Below, piece after piece: positions 6,542 through 8,484 of a stretch of DNA of 8,484 nucleotides. A model generated the notes under the pieces. That model saw only the letters and a program-made list of their open reading frames with translations. It was not told where the DNA came from and did not search any database. The stretch is from Pseudomonadota bacterium. Lineage in GTDB: Bacteria; Pseudomonadota; Alphaproteobacteria; Elsterales; Elsteraceae. Where the stretch lies: NCBI GenBank assembly GCA_016195115.1, contig JACQAI010000609.1, positions 1-8,484 of the forward strand. Reading direction: 5' to 3'. How positions within the stretch are numbered: the stretch's first letter is position 1; each line of letters starts with the position of its first letter. The translations under genes were made by a program, and so were the position numbers.

Positions 6542-6820
6542 TTAATGACCGTCGTGCTTATGAGGCTTTTTCTCGTCCTTTTGGTAGCGCTTCTTCCAGT
6601 CCTCGTACGGCATGCCGTAGACGACCTCGCGCGCTTCCGGGTCGCTCAGCGCGACGCCCTTCTCCTCGGCGGCCGCGCGGTACCACTTGGACAGGCAGTT
6701 GCGGCAAAAGCCGGCCAAGTTCATGAGATCGAGGTTCTGCACGTCGGTGCGCTCGCGCAGATGCGCGACCAAGTGCCGAAACGCCGCGGCCTCGAGCTCC
6801 GTACGCGTCTTGTCGTCCAT
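6542..6820 (-). CDS. DUF1244 domain-containing protein
   Basis: 92 residues. The segment LEAAAFRHLVAHLRERTDVQ, then NLDLMNLAGFCRNCLSKWYR and EAREVVYGMPYEDWKKRY, is the DUF1244 signature, a small mostly helical cytoplasmic family widespread in proteobacteria with no settled function. Cys39 and Cys42 form a conserved C-x2-C that could bind metal or act in redox. The last 12 residues (KDEKKPHKHDGH) are Lys/His-rich and lie outside the domain. The ATG at 6820 is preceded by GGAGGGG 4 bases away, and the long open frame further upstream is only a shadow of the neighbouring ligase gene. It follows the carboxylate-amine ligase after a 95-base gap containing a terminator-like hairpin, so it may be transcribed separately. 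Confidence 0.92.
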   Translation of the reverse strand: MDDKTRTELEAAAFRHLVAHLRERTDVQNLDLMNLAGFCRNCLSKWYRAAAEEKGVALSDPEAREVVYGMPYEDWKKRYQKDEKKPHKHDGH

Positions 6821-6871
6821 CCGACCCCTCCGATTGCGAGCACGACCGGCCTCTAATGTGCGCCCGCGGCC

Positions 6872-6925
6872 GCCGCGATCAAAGCCCCGCTTGCGGGGCT
6901 TCGCCCCTGCCGCGGTCAAAGCCCC
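6872..6925. repeat. 17-base direct repeat at the ligase stop codon
   Basis: GCCGCGATCAAAGCCCC at 6872-6888 and GCCGCGGTCAAAGCCCC at 6909-6925 differ at one base and are spaced 37 bases apart. The right copy contains the stop codon of the ligase gene; the left copy supplies one arm of the terminator-like hairpin. This looks like a small local duplication. Confidence 0.6.
6882..6901 (-). terminator. Terminator-like hairpin after the carboxylate-amine ligase gene
   Basis: AAGCCCCG (6882-6889) and CGGGGCTT (6894-6901) pair perfectly around a 4-base loop. On the minus strand the stem begins 14 bases after the ligase stop and ends in CTTTGA, a very short T stretch. The GC-rich stem with an AA/TT base suggests a Rho-independent terminator between the ligase and DUF1244 genes, though the T-tail is poor. 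Confidence 0.55.
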
Positions 6926-8049
6926 TCGACCGTCTCGGCGATCAGGTGGTCGACCACCTGCTCGAGCGCGAGCTTGCGTGGGGTACCCGCCGCCAGCGCG
7001 GCGTTGAACACCGCGCGCTGGCGGTCGGCGCTGGTGCCACGCGCCAGGATGTCGCGGGCGCCGGCGACCTCCGCGGTGCAGCCGAACGCCGCGGCGTCCT
7101 CGGCGGTCAGCACGAGGATCTCCTCGAGCAGCTGGGCGTAGGGCACGATCGCGCCCTTGCCGAAATCGACCAGGCCGTCGTCGGTGCCGTAGCGCTGGGC
7201 GCGCCAGCGGTTCTCCTCGACCAGCATGCGGGCGTAGAGCCGCCAGCGCTGGTTGTCGCGCCTGAGCCGCCACAGCATGCGGAGCAGGCAGCGGAACAGC
7301 GCCGCGATGCTGATGGTGTCGTCGAGCCGGGTGCAGATGTCGGTGATGCGCATCTCGAGGGTCGGGAAGCGCGCCGACGGCCGGACGTCCCACCACAGCT
7401 TGGTCGCATCGTCGATAACCCCGGCCGTGGTGAGCATGCGGATATGGCGCTGGTACTCGCCCCACGACGCGAACATCTCCGGCAGCCCGGTGCGCGGCAG
7501 GCCGTTGAACACCGACACGCGATAGGACTTGAGCCCGGTGTCCTCGCCGCGCCAGAACGGCGACGAGGTCGACAGCGCCAGCAGGTGCGGCAGGAAGTAG
7601 GCGACCTGGTTCATCAGGTCGATGCGGAGTTCTTCGTCCTCGACACCCACGTGAACGTGCATGCCGCAGATCACCAGCCGCCGCCCGACCATCTGGAGGT
7701 CGCGCGCGATCGTGTTGTAGCGCTGGGCGTCGGTCGGCTTCTGGGCATCCCAGTTGGCGAACGGGTGGGTCGCCGCGGCGATCGGCGCCAGACCGTGGCG
7801 GCCGGCGACGCGCGCCACCGTGGCGCGCAGCCGCGCCAGGTCGGCGCGCGCCTCGGCGAGGCTGGTGCACACGCGCGTGCCGACCTCGATCTGGGTGCGC
7901 AGGAACTCGGGGCTGACCTGTTGATCGAGCTCGGCCTTGCACTCGTCCAGCAGGCCCGCCGGCGGATCGCTGGCGAGGTCGCGGGTCGCCCGGTCGACCA
8001 GGTGGTACTCCTCCTCGATGCCGACCGTGAAGGCGGGCTCGGGGGTCAC
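6916..8049 (-). CDS. Carboxylate-amine ligase, glutamate-cysteine ligase family 2 (YbdK-like)
   Basis: 377 residues, usual for this family. GIEEEYHLVD at residues 10-19 provides the acidic metal/ATP-binding residues, CGMHVHVGV starts at 128 with His131 and His133, and WWDVRPSARFPTLEMRITD (219-237) is the conserved third block. Such enzymes join a carboxylate, often the gamma-carboxyl of glutamate, to an amine using ATP; E. coli YbdK has weak gamma-glutamylcysteine ligase activity. The true substrate here is unknown. The GTG at 8049 is chosen because GGAG lies 6 bases upstream and the family N-terminus (FTVGIEEEY) begins right after it; it overlaps the stop of the upstream amidohydrolase as GTGA, so the two are probably translated together. 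The stop is followed by a terminator-like hairpin. Confidence 0.93.
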   Translation of the reverse strand: MTPEPAFTVGIEEEYHLVDRATRDLASDPPAGLLDECKAELDQQVSPEFLRTQIEVGTRVCTSLAEARADLARLRATVARVAGRHGLAPIAAATHPFANWDAQKPTDAQRYNTIARDLQMVGRRLVICGMHVHVGVEDEELRIDLMNQVAYFLPHLLALSTSSPFWRGEDTGLKSYRVSVFNGLPRTGLPEMFASWGEYQRHIRMLTTAGVIDDATKLWWDVRPSARFPTLEMRITDICTRLDDTISIAALFRCLLRMLWRLRRDNQRWRLYARMLVEENRWRAQRYGTDDGLVDFGKGAIVPYAQLLEEILVLTAEDAAAFGCTAEVAGARDILARGTSADRQRAVFNAALAAGTPRKLALEQVVDHLIAETVEGL

Positions 8050-8484
8050 GCGCGGCTCCAGCCGGTGAGCTCGGCGAGCACCGGCGCGAACGCCTCGTGG
8101 AAGCGCCGCGTCCAGCGCGCGATGCCGGCGGCGCTGTTGATCAGGTCCTGGCGGAACTCGATGGTGGCATGCGGCAGGCCGCGCGCCTCGGCGTGGGTCG
8201 GCAGGGTGTAGCCGTGGCCGTCACGCCCGGAGTAGGGCTGGTTGTCGCCGACCGTGAGGCCCTCGTCGCGCCCCAGCGCCGCGATCAAGGGCTCGGCCAG
8301 CCGGCCGTCACGGTTCCACAGCACGCCGATCTGCCACGGTCGGCGGAACCCGGCGAACACCGGGGTGCATGAATGCACCGCCAGGAAGCACGGCGCCGGG
8401 CCGCGCCCGATCAGGGCATCGAGGCGCTCGTCGATCGCGCGGTGATACGGCGTGAAGATCGCCGCGGCGCGGGCGCGCCGCGCC
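8046..8484 (-). CDS. N-formylglutamate amidohydrolase family protein, C-terminal part
   Basis: The gene enters from the right edge; 145 codons are visible before the TGA at 8048-8046. The visible part reads FTPYHRAIDERLDALIGRG, then FLAVHSCTPVF, GFRRPWQIGVLWN, VGDNQPYSG and ATIEFRQDLI, all hallmarks of the family. In histidine breakdown such enzymes release formate and glutamate from N-formylglutamate; many alphaproteobacterial homologues lie outside hut clusters and their substrate is less certain. The conserved HSxTP, RPW and EFRQDLI motifs look intact. An internal GTG at 8378 falls within the conserved AVHS motif and cannot be the real start, so the N-terminus lies beyond the window. It overlaps the carboxylate-amine ligase by 4 bases; no other hut gene is visible. 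Confidence 0.92.
   Translation of the reverse strand, partial: ARRARAAAIFTPYHRAIDERLDALIGRGPAPCFLAVHSCTPVFAGFRRPWQIGVLWNRDGRLAEPLIAALGRDEGLTVGDNQPYSGRDGHGYTLPTHAEARGLPHATIEFRQDLINSAAGIARWTRRFHEAFAPVLAELTGWSRA

Noticed and set aside
5230..6726. 498-residue plus-strand open frame opposite the secreted hydrolase
   Set aside because: Antisense shadow; the opposite strand has a signal peptide, a strong ribosome binding site and GQSYG.
6821..7942. Minus-strand frame that would extend the DUF1244 protein to 466 residues
   Set aside because: The upstream part overlaps the ligase in another frame, and the ATG at 6820 has a good ribosome binding site with the family N-terminus right after it.
6856..8211. 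451-residue plus-strand open frame opposite the carboxylate-amine ligase
   Set aside because: Antisense shadow of a well-conserved ligase; no domain recognised.

Overview
The window is very GC-rich and gene-dense. Nearly every gene overlaps or sits close to its neighbour, and no gene-free stretch exceeds about 150 bases. A GapR/DUF2312 protein, a DUF1244 protein and an N-formylglutamate amidohydrolase on one strand point to an alphaproteobacterium. The broad catabolic and transport content suggests a free-living soil or water member of the Rhodospirillales or Hyphomicrobiales. The species cannot be read from the sequence.

Left part (1-2497, plus strand): a tightly packed catabolic-looking operon. 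It starts with the C-terminal end of a nitrile hydratase beta-type (or thiocyanate hydrolase) subunit. Next is the metal-binding alpha subunit, with a cobalt-type CTLCSC centre and a striking His/Asp-rich N-terminus. A PhyH-family Fe(II)/2-oxoglutarate dioxygenase and an NAD(P)-dependent short-chain dehydrogenase follow. Genes are joined by an ATGA overlap, a 10-base gap and a TTGA overlap, so they are probably translated together. Hydration of a nitrile-like group, hydroxylation and alcohol/ketone redox would fit one degradative or tailoring route. The substrate is unknown, and no amidase or metallochaperone is visible.

Right part (2527-8484, all minus strand): read in the direction of transcription, the order is N-formylglutamate amidohydrolase (cut by the right edge), a YbdK-type carboxylate-amine ligase overlapping it by GTGA, a hairpin that looks like a terminator, a DUF1244 protein, a secreted alpha/beta-hydrolase-like protein, GapR, and a large SulP anion transporter fused to STAS and cyclic-nucleotide-binding domains. 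The transporter converges on the dehydrogenase with only 29 bases between their stops.

No tRNA, rRNA, CRISPR array, insertion sequence or phage gene was seen. The most interesting items are the nitrile hydratase-dioxygenase-dehydrogenase operon with its His-rich beta/alpha junction, the three-part transporter, and the compact set of competing hairpins after the carboxylate-amine ligase.
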